From: Xiphias gladius
Taxonomy: Eukaryota > Chordata > Actinopteri > Istiophoriformes > Xiphiidae
DNA length: 64,000 bases
Assembly (NCBI RefSeq): GCF_016859285.1
Contig: NC_053416.1
Location: 15,642,501-15,706,500, forward strand
Direction of reading: 5' to 3'
The stretch's first letter is position 1. Every line of letters begins with the position of its first letter. Below, in pieces: positions 1-17,400 of the stretch. A program made the translations under genes and the position numbers. Under the pieces are notes generated by a model. It did not search any database, was not told where the DNA came from, and saw nothing but the letters and a program-made list of their open reading frames with translations.

Positions 1-544
1 TCAGAGTGACTCTTTAGGTGATGCCTTTCAGTTCTGGCATGTTTTGTCTTCAAACTAAAACTTTTTACATATGAACCAAGGGGTGTAAACGTGAAGCCAT
101 ATGGACTGAGAGGTAAATCAATTATTGGACAGTTTTGACGACTGTCATCCTTTATCTTGGTTTCCATTTTATCTTCTCTCAATCCTGAGCCAATTCTCAA
201 ATAGTCCTCTTGTAAAGTTATTTCCTCTTGAATTATGTCACCTGATTCAGTTGAGTTTTATATATAATATATCAATTTTTTTTTTTTTTTGGAGGAGTCT
301 AAAAAGTCTTACTGGATATTAGCTAAAAGAAAACACTGGTACATCCCTGCTGTGCAGTTGTTTTCTTGGTGCTAGGTAACGTTTCACAAAAATCCTGTTC
401 CATTATTTTCTTTTTTGTGGTAGTAGCACACTTCACAGACAGCGACTGTCTTAGGTGTTAGTGGTAATTACACTATTGTCGCAGCTGTGGTAAGGGATTA
501 TTCATGTTCGAAAAACTACACACTTTGAAATGCTAAAAACCCAC

Positions 545-4399
<3,855 letters not shown>

Positions 4400-4585
4400 C
4401 TACGTTTTACTCTTATTTCACTCCATGCTGATACCGCCACTCCTACGCAGCGTCTGCTCATTGTATATTTAGCATGTTATCTGTCAAACTGTTGCTCTGC
4501 GGTGAAACGACGCTGTTAAATGCCAGAAGCTCACACGATGCGCTCAAACAGAACCAGTCGACTGGTGGTTCAATAACTATCTTAC

Positions 4586-4700
4586 CTGCACAGTCTTCCT
4601 CAGCCAGCAGCTCTTTCCAAACTGACTCGCGAAGATCAGACAAAATTGTTCATGTGTTTGAGGCAGCGACTGCCATGAATTTGGCACAAATTTGGCGCGT
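4586..4700 (-). promoter_or_regulatory. chek1: chek1 promoter and non-coding first exon, with E2F-type site
   Basis: On the minus strand a consensus donor (CAG then GTAAGAT) ends a leader exon at 4586, about 230 bases before the start codon at 4357, so exon 1 is probably non-coding. Just upstream, 4691-4698 reads TTTGGCGC on the plus strand, a good match to the E2F/DP consensus TTTSGCGC. Chk1 is a known G1/S E2F target in vertebrates, so the site fits. The transcription start itself is inferred, not seen. Confidence 0.55.
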
Positions 4701-4742
4701 TGTTGTTTTCACTGGTGACCATTTCCGGCATGCTCGTCATTT

Positions 4743-4798
4743 CCTCCTCCTCCTCTTCTTCTTCTTCTTCTTCTTCTTCTTCTTCTTCTTCTTCTTCT
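4743..4798. repeat. (CTT/CTC)n microsatellite
   Basis: An almost pure CTT array preceded by CTC units, just upstream of the chek1 promoter region. It opens only a spurious low-complexity frame. Confidence 0.9.
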
Positions 4799-5220
4799 GC
4801 TCTGAGGCTTGACGGCAGCTGCCATCCTTAGCGTAGCTTTACTGCCATCTTCTGGAGTTTCTCCACTCCTACAGTGTCCAGTTGGTCATTTTATCCGTCA
4901 GTCCAGGGCCAGCTATTGTCAAACGTCTAATAATCAATATTCTAAAGAATCAGTTTAAAAGGTCTTTTCCCTTAGATCACCCCACATTTTACTTATGATT
5001 TCTCTTAGTTTAAGTTCATTTTATCTGTGTGAAATCTTTAAATATCAAGGAATAATTAGCATGGGGGATTAACAAATATCTTATATATTTATAATAAATA
5101 TATAAATAAGGATGAAGTAATAGGAAATTGAAAAAGAAACAAAATTCAGCTGAAAGACATTCTGCTGGTAGTAGATGAGGTCTGTTAGAGAAGTCATATA
5201 ATAAAGAGAACTTCGTACCA

Positions 5221-5265
5221 AACTCTTCTCTTCTTCTTCTTCTTCTTCTTCTTCTTCTTCTTCTT

Positions 5266-5296
<31 letters not shown>

Positions 5297-5316
5297 TTAT
5301 TATTATTATTATTATC
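5221..5316. repeat. Compound (TTC)n-(TTA)n microsatellite
   Basis: About 25 TTC units run directly into several TTA units. The reverse strand therefore reads as a poly-arginine frame, which is not a gene. Confidence 0.93.
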
Positions 5317-5688
5317 AGACAGAACACAGAGGTTTGCTTGGCTCTGTTACTGCAGTCATTTATGATCAACTTTTCACTAATTTAAGAGATCTCTGGAGCT
5401 CTCTCAAATTTAAGAGCATTTTTAAATCAAAAGAAGTTTGATAAATAGATTGGGAGTAGGCGTGAAAGTGAAGAATGTAAGTGTATCTTTCGCTTAAATC
5501 CAAATTTTTACTTTTAGCAGTCCAATAAATATGGGCCCTGCTCTCCTCAGGAAGCTAACCAATATTCTTCTAGCTTTGTCCACTTCCACCAGACTCCAGG
5601 ATGCTCTTTAATCCTGCTCCTGTTGATCCAAGTCTTTCCATTTTTCTTCCATCATGTCCTTTTCTCTCAGATATAGTATATTTCTTAC

Positions 5689-6262
5689 CAGTGGTGGAAG
5701 AACTACTCAGATCCTTTGATTAAGTAAAAGTAGCAACATCACAGTGTGGAAACACTCTGTTACAATTAAAAGTCCTGCATTCAAAATTCTACTGGAGTAA
5801 AGGAGTATTACCAGCAAAATGTACTCAGAGTAACAAAAGAAAAAGTACCAACTTTTCAAATGGCCCATTTCAGAGTGTTGAATTCTAGAGCCCCCAAAAC
5901 CCCAAAGGTTTTTTTTAATTCTTATGCACATAAGATATTTATTTAGTGCTCACAAATTACTATCTTGTAAAACAAGATCAAAAATATAATTTTAAACAGC
6001 TTCAGGAACTCTCTTCTTGCAGGTCTGACAGGCCAGAGAAATGGAAACACCTGTGTGTCATACGTCATGTGGTTTATATGTAAAAGTAAAGTAAGTAGTA
6101 ACTATAGATCTCAGATAAATGTAGTGGAGCAAAAAGTACAATATTTCCCTCTGAAGGTATAAAGAGGCATAAATTTGAAATACTCAAGAAAAGTAAAAGT
6201 ACCTAAAAATTGTACTTAAGTACAGTACTTGAGTAAATGTATTTCGTTACTTTCCACCACTG
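5689..6262. mobile_element. hAT-superfamily non-autonomous element (MITE) with 8-bp target duplication
   Basis: The element opens CAGTGGTGGAAG and closes CTTTCCACCACTG, which are inverted copies of each other. It is flanked by TTTCTTAC (5681-5688) and TTTCTTGC (6263-6270), an 8-bp target-site duplication differing at one base. Eight-bp duplications and CAG...CTG ends are the hAT signature. The interior is full of AAGTA/GTACTT motifs, as in a very common teleost hAT-derived family, and encodes nothing. The single mismatch in the duplication implies moderate age. Confidence 0.88.
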
Positions 6263-7247
6263 TTTCTTGCAACTAACAAGCACGTATTTTATCATTTATG
6301 GCATCTGACAATGTTCCCACAGACCGGTTGGATGCTCTTCTGTTATATGAGGTGTGCTGTTCAGATTACTTTGTCCTTAATCAAGTTATTATTACCTCCG
6401 GTTTTTTATTTACTCCTGTGTTTCTCACACCACTCACTTGATTTTTTAATTGCATGTATAAGTCTTCCCCTTCTCTGCTGATCCCAGCGCTGGTGCCACT
6501 TTTTATTGATTTTCTTCCAGATGTTGCCCTTTCCTTCTCTTTTTGAGGTTTAATACAAATGTCTGTGTTTTCTTTTTTGAACAGCTTGTTTAACCAGTTA
6601 GTCCACTCTATAATTACCCAGAAAACCCATTTGAGCAGCAATCTAAGTGAATGTGACCTTAGTGCCCTTTTGTATTATTCTTAAATGTACTGTCATTATT
6701 TCAGATAGTACGTTCCTGGTGGTTACTGGATTCTTCTTCTTCCTCTAAAAATGTAAGGTCATCGTATACACAGCAATACATGATTCAATTATAACTCAAA
6801 GTGCACACAATATCACAATACTAATATAAATATAAAAGGGCTACATCCAAACCTTTATTTGCACATCTGCACAAAGCTCTAAATTTGTTATGTTAACAAC
6901 AGAAAAATGTTACAAATAATAAATCTGCGTCTAGGTCTGAAAAAAGGGCTATAGTAGCTAATGGAGCTGCAACCCAGTTGTCAAATGTTTTTCATTCAAA
7001 TGTGTGAAAGTGTGAAAGCAGGTAAATGCAAGTTTTCAAAATGAAAAAAAGGTTTCAGACTATTTCAGGCTATTTAATCACTGCTGACAATAATAGAGTT
7101 CAGCCATGGAGGGGTTAGTGAAGGGGCCTACGGGCACAGGCCCAGAGAAACATAGAAGATTGAGAGTCTGAGTCAGTGGAGGCACACCTGCCTCCAATCA
7201 GCACCTGAATCACAGTCATTGGCTCACAGCAATTGTGAACCCCCCCC

Positions 7248-7249
<2 letters not shown>

Positions 7250-7312
<63 letters not shown>
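7250..7312. repeat. (CA)n microsatellite
   Basis: Roughly thirty CA units with one AA interruption near the end, preceded by a short C run. Confidence 0.95.
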
Positions 7313-7314
<2 letters not shown>

Positions 7315-7377
7315 TGTTAAGGTGATAATTACTGGTCTACCCTGTTACAGACTTTACATTTCTTGTTGCAAAGTCAA

Positions 7378-7600
7378 TCAAACGACTACAAAGAGATACA
7401 AAACAACCACAAAGAGATGCAAAATGTCCACAAAAAGATACACCAACTGAAAGACAAAAAACAACAGAGATAACATATTCCTTCAAAAAGACGGAAAACA
7501 ACCATAATAAGAGACTGAAAGTCACAGAACAGCTGCAAAGAGATACCAAGTGACTTCAAAGAGACACAAAATGACTGCAAACAAACACAAAAAAACACAT
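7378..7600. repeat. Minisatellite with CAAAGAGA-type units
   Basis: Degenerate tandem units of about 15-18 bases around the core ACAAAGAGATACAAAA recur across this stretch, ending in AACACAAAAAA. The units are diverged, so the array is old or not under strong homogenisation. It follows the CA array by about 65 bases. Confidence 0.75.
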
Positions 7601-8477
7601 TCCCAACGCTTTTACAGTGAGTCTTTCACACGTTTAATGGACCATAAGAAGCAGCAGCAAATAAGTCTGCTGAGTAAGTAATTGAACAAATGAATGGAAA
7701 GCGAGTCAATCAAATGTCAGGGAGAGCTACAGTTCAACCAGCCTACTAACTGGGAGCTCAATCAATAATTGAATCAACGTGTCAATAACTAATGCTCAAC
7801 AGTGCCTCCAGATTTTGGGAAATGATGAGGCAAATGTTTGTACTTTGTCTTGGTTTCACAACTGCTTTGTTTTTTTTATGCCACATGTGACTGTGTGTAC
7901 ACATTGTGGGAAATCCTGGCACAAAAGGAGAAGCTATGGCCTACTTAAGGTCAGGACACAAAAAGGAGAGTCATATTTGGACTACAACAGTGAAAAATGA
8001 ACAGGTAAACTGAACTGCCTTGACTTTTTTTAAAATGTTCCCAGTCTTTTGGGAAAAGGGTTGAGTATCGGGAGTAGGAACCTGAGATTTTTTTCCTTTC
8101 CTTTTTGTATGAGTTTTAATATTTAAATGTACTACCAGTTACTGTAATATAGTAAGTGATGAATAGAGTTAATGAAATGTGCCTTTCTTATTTCTATGTT
8201 AATCGAGTTGATTGAAACTGAATTATTTTAATCTCCCTGGTATTGAGGTCTAATGCAGTGGTAAAATTTGAGGGTGGTAAAATTGTAAAAATTGTTTGTA
8301 GGTTTTCTGTGACGTACACTATTGATCTCCTTTTATTTGTCACAAAGTTAATAAGTACCAGGATGGTCTAGGTTTGTCCAGTCCCTCTCTGTGAACAACG
8401 CTGTCCATTTTGAAATAAATGTACAGCTCCTGCCAAATCCTCTCATTTTTATATTTTTCCCCAGTTTATGGTTCAAC

Positions 8478-11400
8478 ATGGGATTTTTTGTCCACTGGAG
8501 CTGGTTAGCTGCTCTTCCATGTATCCTCTGCTTGGGTAAGCTCATTTTTACTTTAGATTAAAAAAATACATACATTTTTTAGGTTTTTTAGGTTTATTCT
8601 GAATTTCAAATGTGAAAAACATTCATGTATTTATATTTACTGTCAAAGTCAGGCTGATTTTTGTTACATAGACATAATAAACTTATAAACTAAATAATTT
8701 ACAACAGAATTTTCCAAAAACAATTATGTCTAATTTGTCAGTAGCTAAAGGATTGAAACAACAACAACACAAATTGAATTTTGTAATTTAAATTGCTATT
8801 GAAAACATTTATTAACCGTAATTTCAATACTGACATTAAAATTCCAGTGGAAAAATACATTTCCAATCAGAATGTTTTCTTTCTAAAATCTGCATTTTTC
8901 ACATGAAGGTGAGTTCAGTCCTTATGTTATACTGCTCAACTTGTGAAAACAATTCCTAAAATCCGAGTATGCTAAGTCTTGGCCTCCATGCCTCAAAACT
9001 GTCTTCTCTTTTCAGGAGCTGAAGTTCAGGTTGATTGCACAGAGGAAGGTATGCAAATTCAAGGAGGTCATTATACACTGACCAAGCAACTGCAGTCAGG
9101 GAGCTTGTTGGTCTACCACTGTCCTGAGGGCTACTATCCATTCCCTGTTTTGACCCGCCTCTGCGGTTCTAATGGCACCTGGAGACCAGCACCCAAAAAA
9201 TTCAAACCTCAGAGATGCAGGCGTGAGTCATGTGGCGATGATGTTTCTCACTTTGCCTCAGGCCGCCTGTTCGACGTGATAACTCAGTTGCTTTTGTTTT
9301 CTTCTTGCAGTTGTTGAATGCCCAGACCCCAATGTGCTTGAGGACGGAAACGTCTTCCCTCCTCAGGAGAAGTACTTTGTGGACAATGAGACCACGTATG
9401 AGTGCTACTCTGGATATACAATGCGAGGCTCAAACAGACGGGTTTGCTTACCAAACGGGAAGTGGAGCGGCTCCACGCCTATCTGTAGCCGTGACTGTAA
9501 GTCCTGTACCGCACTCTACATTTTTTCTCTCTCTCCTTGGTCCTTCAGGTTTGTGATACGTCCTCATTCGTAACTACTGTATGTATGTGTTTTCTCTTGC
9601 CGTTTTTTTCTTACCACAGCAGGAGATAATTGTGCTGATCCTGGTATCCCAGCTGGCGCCTCAAGAACAGGGCATTTATTTGAAATTGATGACAAAGTGA
9701 AATACAGCTGCAACGGTGACCTGTTTTTGGTGGGGACGAGAGAAAGAGTGTGTCAGGAGAACGGCCAGTGGACCGGCAAAGAGCCAGCATGTTACTGTAA
9801 GACCCATACCTACATATGCTGCGGACATTCTGTGTCATTTGATCAAAGTTTTGTCATGTAAAGGTCTGCTGGGAGCCTAATGGAAACAGTGCTCAGTACC
9901 TGGAAAAGGGTGATATGCTGCAACATTCAGGAGCACTGAGGTTTCAACTAACAAAAACTCAGCGGTTACAAAAGGTCTTAAATGTCTCGTTTTGTCCGAT
10001 GAAAAATCCCAAACCCAAAAATATTCAATATTAATTCATAATTTAAAAACCAAAAAAAGTAGGAAGTTGTCACATATAAAAACCTGGAACCATTTCTAAT
10101 CGTTCCCAGTTTTGGTAAATTTGCTTGAAAAATGATTAAACATTTATCAAAACAGTTGACAGTTAATTTTCTTTCAAAATACTAATTGATTAATCCACTA
10201 ATCATTGGAAGTCTAATCTGAATGATCAAACCAATTACTTTATGGGCTTCACATGCTGATAATGTGAAGCATGTTTTTTGTGATGAAACTTTTTTTTGTT
10301 TGTTTTTTTACTATTTTTACTACCCCTGAGTTTTATGTGTCACCCCCCCCCCCCTTCAGTTAGTACCAGCCAGTCCCATTCATTCCCCTGCTGTTAACTA
10401 TAACACTGATGGCCTGGGGAGGGTGCAGACTTTCATATGCCTCCTCTGATACTCACTGAATGTCCTTCACTTTTCTTTGTACCTGTCAGCGAGTACAATC
10501 CGAGGAGTTTCAGTGTGAGGGCAACCAAGGGAGCCAAGCCTAGACACCTTGACATCATGATGTTTACTTTCACAGCCTCCAATGTCACGACAAGACATGT
10601 GCTGACCGTGACCCCACTGACCTGCTTTAAATCAGCAATGTTGTGATGTAGGCCAGCCTGCCGCAGTCTACAGACGCCATGAACCACACAGAGCAAGTGG
10701 AAAGGGGAGCCTTGCACTGAATAACTGAGAACTACAAGCCAGATAGTTAGCTTGCTAGATCATAGATAGCGCAACGCTCATTGTAGTTAAGTTGTAGTCA
10801 AGTATGCTCTGTCACAACTGCTTGTCAGGTAGTCAAATAACTAAAGAAACCCCATTTTTTTTATAAACAATATTGCGTCCCTCCTCTCTATGACCGCCAG
10901 CTTTTCACTTCGCCTTCAAGTTCAGGCTTTCGGAACAACTATAAACACTGTCTGCCCGTGGTTGTACTAAATAGCTTTGATCACAGCTTGGGACTTAGCT
11001 TGTATTTTGTATACAGTATTAATATTTCGACAAGTTCCGTTTTCGCACTGCTACTCTTGCCCTTTCAAAAATGCAGCCACCTGATTACTGGCGGGAAGCC
11101 AGTGAGGGATCATAACCTACCAACAATTACTGGTTGGGTGAGACCTGCACATGCATTCTGAGCAACCAGTAGGAGTTGCTATTCTGGTGACATGGACATG
11201 ATCCCTCACCTGCTTCCTGTGAAAGCTGCCGGAAACTACTGAAAAGTGAACCCCAGTCTCCACAGTGATGGGCGAGTACTTTTCTGCTGTTTTTTGTCTG
11301 CAGAGTTTTTCCTATGGTGTTGCTTCACCTTGTCACAGTTACTGGAAACTTCTGTTGATTTGGCTTTTGCTTCTTGCAGACAAACACACCTATGACACTC

Positions 11401-14400
11401 CACTGGAGGTTTCAGAGGCATTTGGCAGTGCGATCAAAGACACTCTCACCATTTTAGAGCCCATCGGTAAGTTGCAGGAACTAATATTATTATCAGCATT
11501 AGGCCATATGATAATTTTTGTTATTACAGCATGTTTTGAGGCACGTGGCCTTCGTCTAAGAAATATGAATGTTTCTACCCTGTGACAATTAAGAAGACAC
11601 TGTATTGTCTTCCGTTATGCTTTTTTCTCTCTGGAAAAAAATATTTATGAATATGGCATATAATGTCCATGGCAAGATAACAGTATTTGTTGTGGACTGT
11701 TCAGATGACACACAGGAGGGGAGAAAAATCCGGATTTCAAAAAATGGGACACTTAACATCTATATCGCTGTGGATATTTCTGAGAGCATAGAGGAGAAAC
11801 ACTTCACTGATGCAAAAGACGCTGTCGCAACACTTATTTCGAAGGTAAGAAACAAGCAACTTTTCTCTTGATAAAAAAAATTTTGTAAAAACACCGGAGA
11901 CAGATTCTCACAAACCAAAGTAAGTTTTATCCATAATGATATCACTGTATGTACAGCATTTAAGCTGAACTGCATTACTTTTACAGTGCTTTTTAAATTG
12001 ATATGGTGAAAGAATCTCTCTCTTAAAATATGCTGAATTTGCGGTCAACAGACAGCAACATGGTGGTGGGACCAGAGACCTAAATTAAAGTAGGGTGAAA
12101 GTACAGACTGCTGTTGATGGATTTTGGCAATACATTTGCTGAGTTGTTAAAACTTGTTGGAAATATAGGAGTTAGTGTGACTAGTCTGGACATTTAATCA
12201 ATCACTTGATCTTATAAGGAATAAAATGAAATTGAAAGAGGTTATACTGGGCATGGCAGAGGAAGCCAGTAGCCTTATGGGTCAGAAATTTCATGTAGAT
12301 ATTCAGAAACAGTTCTGTTATTTGCGAAACACAAACAGATTTAGAAAAAGCAGCAGATTTTTATTTTGAAATAAAAACGTGTTCTTTTGTTTTATTTTGA
12401 CAATTAGTATGCAATTTGCAAGTTCAATTGCAATAAACTTTGCTATTGTGAAAAGAGGCAGGATGAAATAAGATTTCATAATAATGAGTTTTACACATGA
12501 ATTGGATTAATTCACAGTTTTATTGTTCTGTTATATATTTTGTCTTAATTTAATCATATGATTATTTATTTATATTTCTGTCTTATCTATTTATTGAATT
12601 TTGTACTCTTTGGGTCAGGCAACAGGCACAGTTCTTATACCTTTATTTTTATATTTTTAATGTTTTAGCGTATGAATACACATAATTTTTACTCCATGAC
12701 AAGAGGCAGTCTACAGAGCCATCAGCTTTTTTTCCCATTAGAATTAAATTTCACTGTGAATTACACATCATAATCTTGATTGATGCTTCTTGGCTAGAGT
12801 CCCTTGGCTTGTTGTCAAATCACACTATGGCATACTCCTTCCGCTGATAAATGAATCAATTATTCAACAAAATAAAAACCAGAAGCAGTTTGATACATAA
12901 GGACGTGTTGCATTAACAAAATATATTACAGCAGTTCCACAAGTTTACATGTGTTTACAAAGTTGTGTCAAAAGTTCATACAGTACTAAACATCATCCAC
13001 CTTGTATTTAAATGATTCGCTTTATGTCTCCACAGATTTCATCCTTTAGTGTGACTCCAAACTATCAAATCCTCTTTTTCTCTGCTGATATATTTGAAAT
13101 TGTCAGCATTCTTGATTTTCTGGATGGCCAAATAACGCTAAGCACCGTCCAGAAAGAACTGGAAAAATTTAAAGTACTTGGTGAGTCAAACAGATCAGAG
13201 ATGTTGTTGGAAGTGCTGTTTTAATACACAGCTTGATCCTAAGGTTATGTTTTGACTGTGTGTTTGGACTCAAAGACAGAAACACTGCTGGAACAGATCT
13301 GAATCTTGTCTTTAAGACCTTCTTGGAGCGAATGGCTATCATAAAGCAACGAACTGGAGCGGACTTTAAGGAACATCGTCATGTCCTCATCATTTTTACA
13401 GACGGTAATTTCAGCCAAAAAGGGTCTGAATATCTAATGCTGTTTTGCGAATAAAACCTAAGCTTTTTGTTTTTGTTTTGTCTGTGTTGTACATCATTTT
13501 AACTCACTGGTTTCTTTCATTGCAGGTGCTTATAATATGGGCGGTTCACCTGCACCCACTGTGGCGAAAATAAAGAACATGGTATACATGAACCATACTA
13601 GTGGACAAGAGGCTCAGTCAAGAGAAGAGTTTCTCGGTGACTTTCATTTTTAATTTGCTCTGCAGATTTCTGTTGCTATGCTGGTTTTCATCATTAAGCC
13701 TTACTGCTGTTGTTTTTTTTTTTTCTCCTTACAGACATATGTTACATTTTCAGTAACATTTAATTATTATACAGTAACGCCTAGCAAGCAGCTTGAGCAG
13801 CAGTATGTGTTTCAACGCAACGGCGAGAGCTTAAGCTATCATGCTTCATTTCATTCTGTTACAGACATTTATATTTTTGCCATTGGAGCTGAACTCTTTG
13901 ATGATGACCTACAGCCGCTCACAGCAGGAACCGGTGGCCAGCATTACTTCAGAATGAAGGACATTAAAAATTTGCAAGAGACCTTTGATGAAATAATTGG
14001 TAAGTCCTATCTGAAAGTGAGGTCAGATGGCTGAATGAATCTGAAGACACATTTGCGTCACTTCTGTTTTTATTTCAACCATGCTTGCATTTGTGTGCTA
14101 ATACTGACCCTGGCATTCATCTCCACCCTCGCATTTGAGCCAAAGGAGATATATGATCATAACTGGAGTGCAAAACATGGTTCTCTCGTCTCCTAAAGGG
14201 CCTAAGAGCAGGCAGAATCGTCACTCTTGATCTTATGGTGTCTCTATATGATACATAGCTCGACAACACAGATGTAGCATGGACAGATATGATAAAGTAT
14301 CCCACAGGACCACATTTATTATATACTTATACAGGCATTTTATATCAATCTCCAGCAAGAGAATGGGCCATTAGAAACTACAAACATACACAATGTTCAC

Positions 14401-17400
14401 ATTAAGAAGAATTACACTTACAAAATCAGGAGATGCCAATGTTAGTCGTCATGTCTTTTGTACACATGGAAATATCTAAACAACTATTGCCAGGAAATTT
14501 CATAGTGACATTCATGGTCCCCAGAATCTTAATGACTTCGGTGATCCTCTGACTTTCCCTCTAAAGCTGCTATGAGGTTGATATTTGTGGTTCAGAGTGA
14601 ATGTCTCGAAAACTGTGTGATGGATTGCCATGAAATTTTGGATCACACATTCATGTCCAGAAGCCTCAGGTGTACTTTGTGTTTAGTGCAAATAGGCAAA
14701 TTTTATCATGCTAATATCCTAAATCGAGACAGGCCTCATTTACACTTGGTATATAACGTGATCTGTATCTGGATATGTTATCTGAATATCCGATCCACGG
14801 ATCTTTGCATCTACATGCCCGCACTGTGATCTGATCTCAATATGCAAAATCAGTTAGGACAGGGTGGTGGACTTAATAAACGTGGCGCGTCCCAGGGCAA
14901 GGGAAGCAATGCCACAAACTTGCTAGCTAATGCTACTACGTGTAGCTTTTGTCTGGCTTGCTAAAGCTAGCAGGGAGAGGCGGAGTTAGATAACCTTTCA
15001 CCTTGCTGGGCGGATTTTTTTTTCGTAAGAATGTGGTCACGCTGTACAAGTTGCACATACACCTGGCTGAGATCGGATCATAGTGCGAGTCTGATCACCT
15101 CCAAATGTTGTCTGGCTGATCCGATCGCATTCTCATCCCAATGCGTTCTGCATACATTTACAATTGGCATTAACATGTGTTTTTCCTTATCTAATTAACA
15201 TATCAAGATACAGATAATATTTAAATGCCAGGTGTAAATTGTGAGCATGATGTCATGCTCAACAGAACAGAACATTCACAGCTTGAAAATATATCTGAAA
15301 TCTGTATCTTGCACTGAATGTTTGATGAGATCTTGCTCTTGTGCCTGTAGAGGTTTAATGCACTTATTGTAGGCTGCTTTTGATAAGACCATCTGCTAAA
15401 TTAATGTAATGTAATTTTATATGATGTAATGGATGCAAGACACTGAATCCCAAATTGATCCCAATGTATGTGAAAAAAAAGTATGCCACTGCAGAAATAA
15501 GCCTTTGCCAAATGATTGTAATGTTTAGTTTAAATGTTGAGCCTTTACTCTATACTGAAATAACCATGAATGCATTAGCATTTATGAACATTAGCGTTGT
15601 TTTTTAACTACTATGGATTTTTTTTTTCATGCAGATGAAGAAGAAGTTAAGGGTCTATGTGGTCTTCACAAGGATTATCCCACAATTGGCAAAGACAGCA
15701 AGAGGAAGATGTATCCATGGATGGCATACATTGTTGTCCAGGTGAATGTTTCAGTATTTCATTAAACTTCATAATTCACCCTTGAATTATGTTAACAAGG
15801 CTGAAAGTATAAATACCACAATACTACAATCTTTACGACTTACCTGACCATAGCAACTACTAAAATTTAGATGAATACAGTTTTCCACTGAGGAAAATAA
15901 CCTTGTTATTCAGAAATATTTGATGTAGTGACAACACAGTGGATTTTATAAAAAATAGTTTCCTAATATCTACCACCATGCCATGTTGCTGTTTTTTTTT
16001 TTTTTTTAATGGTACCAAAAGTTATGCTGAGTAAACACATCAAATTGCTTCTGAGTGTTATATGACTGCTAAACTATATCATATATTTATTTATCCTTTA
16101 AATCCTAAGAATGAAGGAACGAAGAAATGCCTTGGCTCTCTGGTAACCCCGAAGTTTGTTTTAACTGCTGCACACTGCTTCAAATTTGGTGATTTACCTG
16201 AGCACGTCATGGTTGAGATTGATGATGGACAGGGCAAAGGTAATGATAAATGTTTATTTAATGTCTGTACGCTTAGTCATGCCTCTTCTCTTCAGGTATC
16301 TGAACTAGACACACTGGCATTGTAGCAGTCATGAAAATAAGTGTTACAGTATCCAGTTAAGTCATTTGCTTTGGTAATGGATATTTCTAAGTTTCAAAGT
16401 CAAAACCCAAACTTATTAAGTTTTTTATAGGCACTATAAAGTATTTTGATTTCAAAAATTAGTTCCACTAAATTTCCCACGCTGCACAACTCAGTAACAA
16501 TAATACTAACACTTGATTTTGTCTCTTTTACAGTGAAAAAAGTTAAGACTTTCAAAATACACCCAAACTACAATATTAATGGTAAACAGAATGAGGGTGT
16601 AAAGGAGTTCTATGACTATGATGTGGCTCTCATTCAACTGGAGAATGATGTTCAAATCTCCTCTGCCGTCCGGTAAGAACTCGTGTCCTACAAAGATTTG
16701 ATATGTCATTCTCAGTCCTGCCTGGGAATTTATTGATAAAACAGTTCTTACTATGAAGACACTCTCCCCATCTCTCTCACACACACAAACAAAAATCCGG
16801 TGTGTAACTCTGCACTTTTTATAAATGATCATCCTGTGTCCCAAGTTGTTTACTCGGAACATCATCCTCTTCATGTCATATTATTTTTGGTTTTTCTCGT
16901 TCAGACCTATTTGCATACCTTGCACCCAGGAGACCAGCGATGCTCTGCAACTGGTTGGTGAATCCACCTGCAAGGAACAAGGTACGGTAACTCTACCAAC
17001 ATGCTGCAACACCATCGCACTGGTCTGTCGTCATAAATGCTAAAAAAATGCTTATCTTTACACGGAGCTGCGTGACATCATAAAACTGATTCTTTGTCTG
17101 ATAGCTGTGGGAGATTTACCACTCAAAGGTTTTAGTAATTTTCGCAACAATGGGTCCTTGATATCAGACACAGGTTGTCAAAAGCAGTCCTCTCATTTTT
17201 AGCTGACAGCTGTCAACTAAAATAATAACTTGTTGTTGTGTTAATAACGTGTTCCAAGACTTGGTTTGAAAATACAGACTCCAGATGACTTTTTAATGTT
17301 TCTGCTTGACTTGTTTTAGAAGAAAAATCTTGTAAAATGGGTCTGACATATGCAGTTGGTGACACTAATATGATATCCTACTACATACTGCTGCTAACGC

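Larger units (their letters stand above)
4800..8477. other. Intergenic between divergent chek1 and cfb, repeat-rich
   Basis: No gene seen. It holds a TTC/TTA array, a hAT-type MITE, a CA array and a minisatellite (listed separately). The remainder is AT-rich unique-looking sequence. The cfb promoter must lie near the right end, but no TATA box could be assigned with confidence. Confidence 0.6.

Noticed and set aside
5016-5369. Minus-strand frame with a run of about 20 arginines
   Set aside because: Direct product of the TTC microsatellite; no splice or family support.
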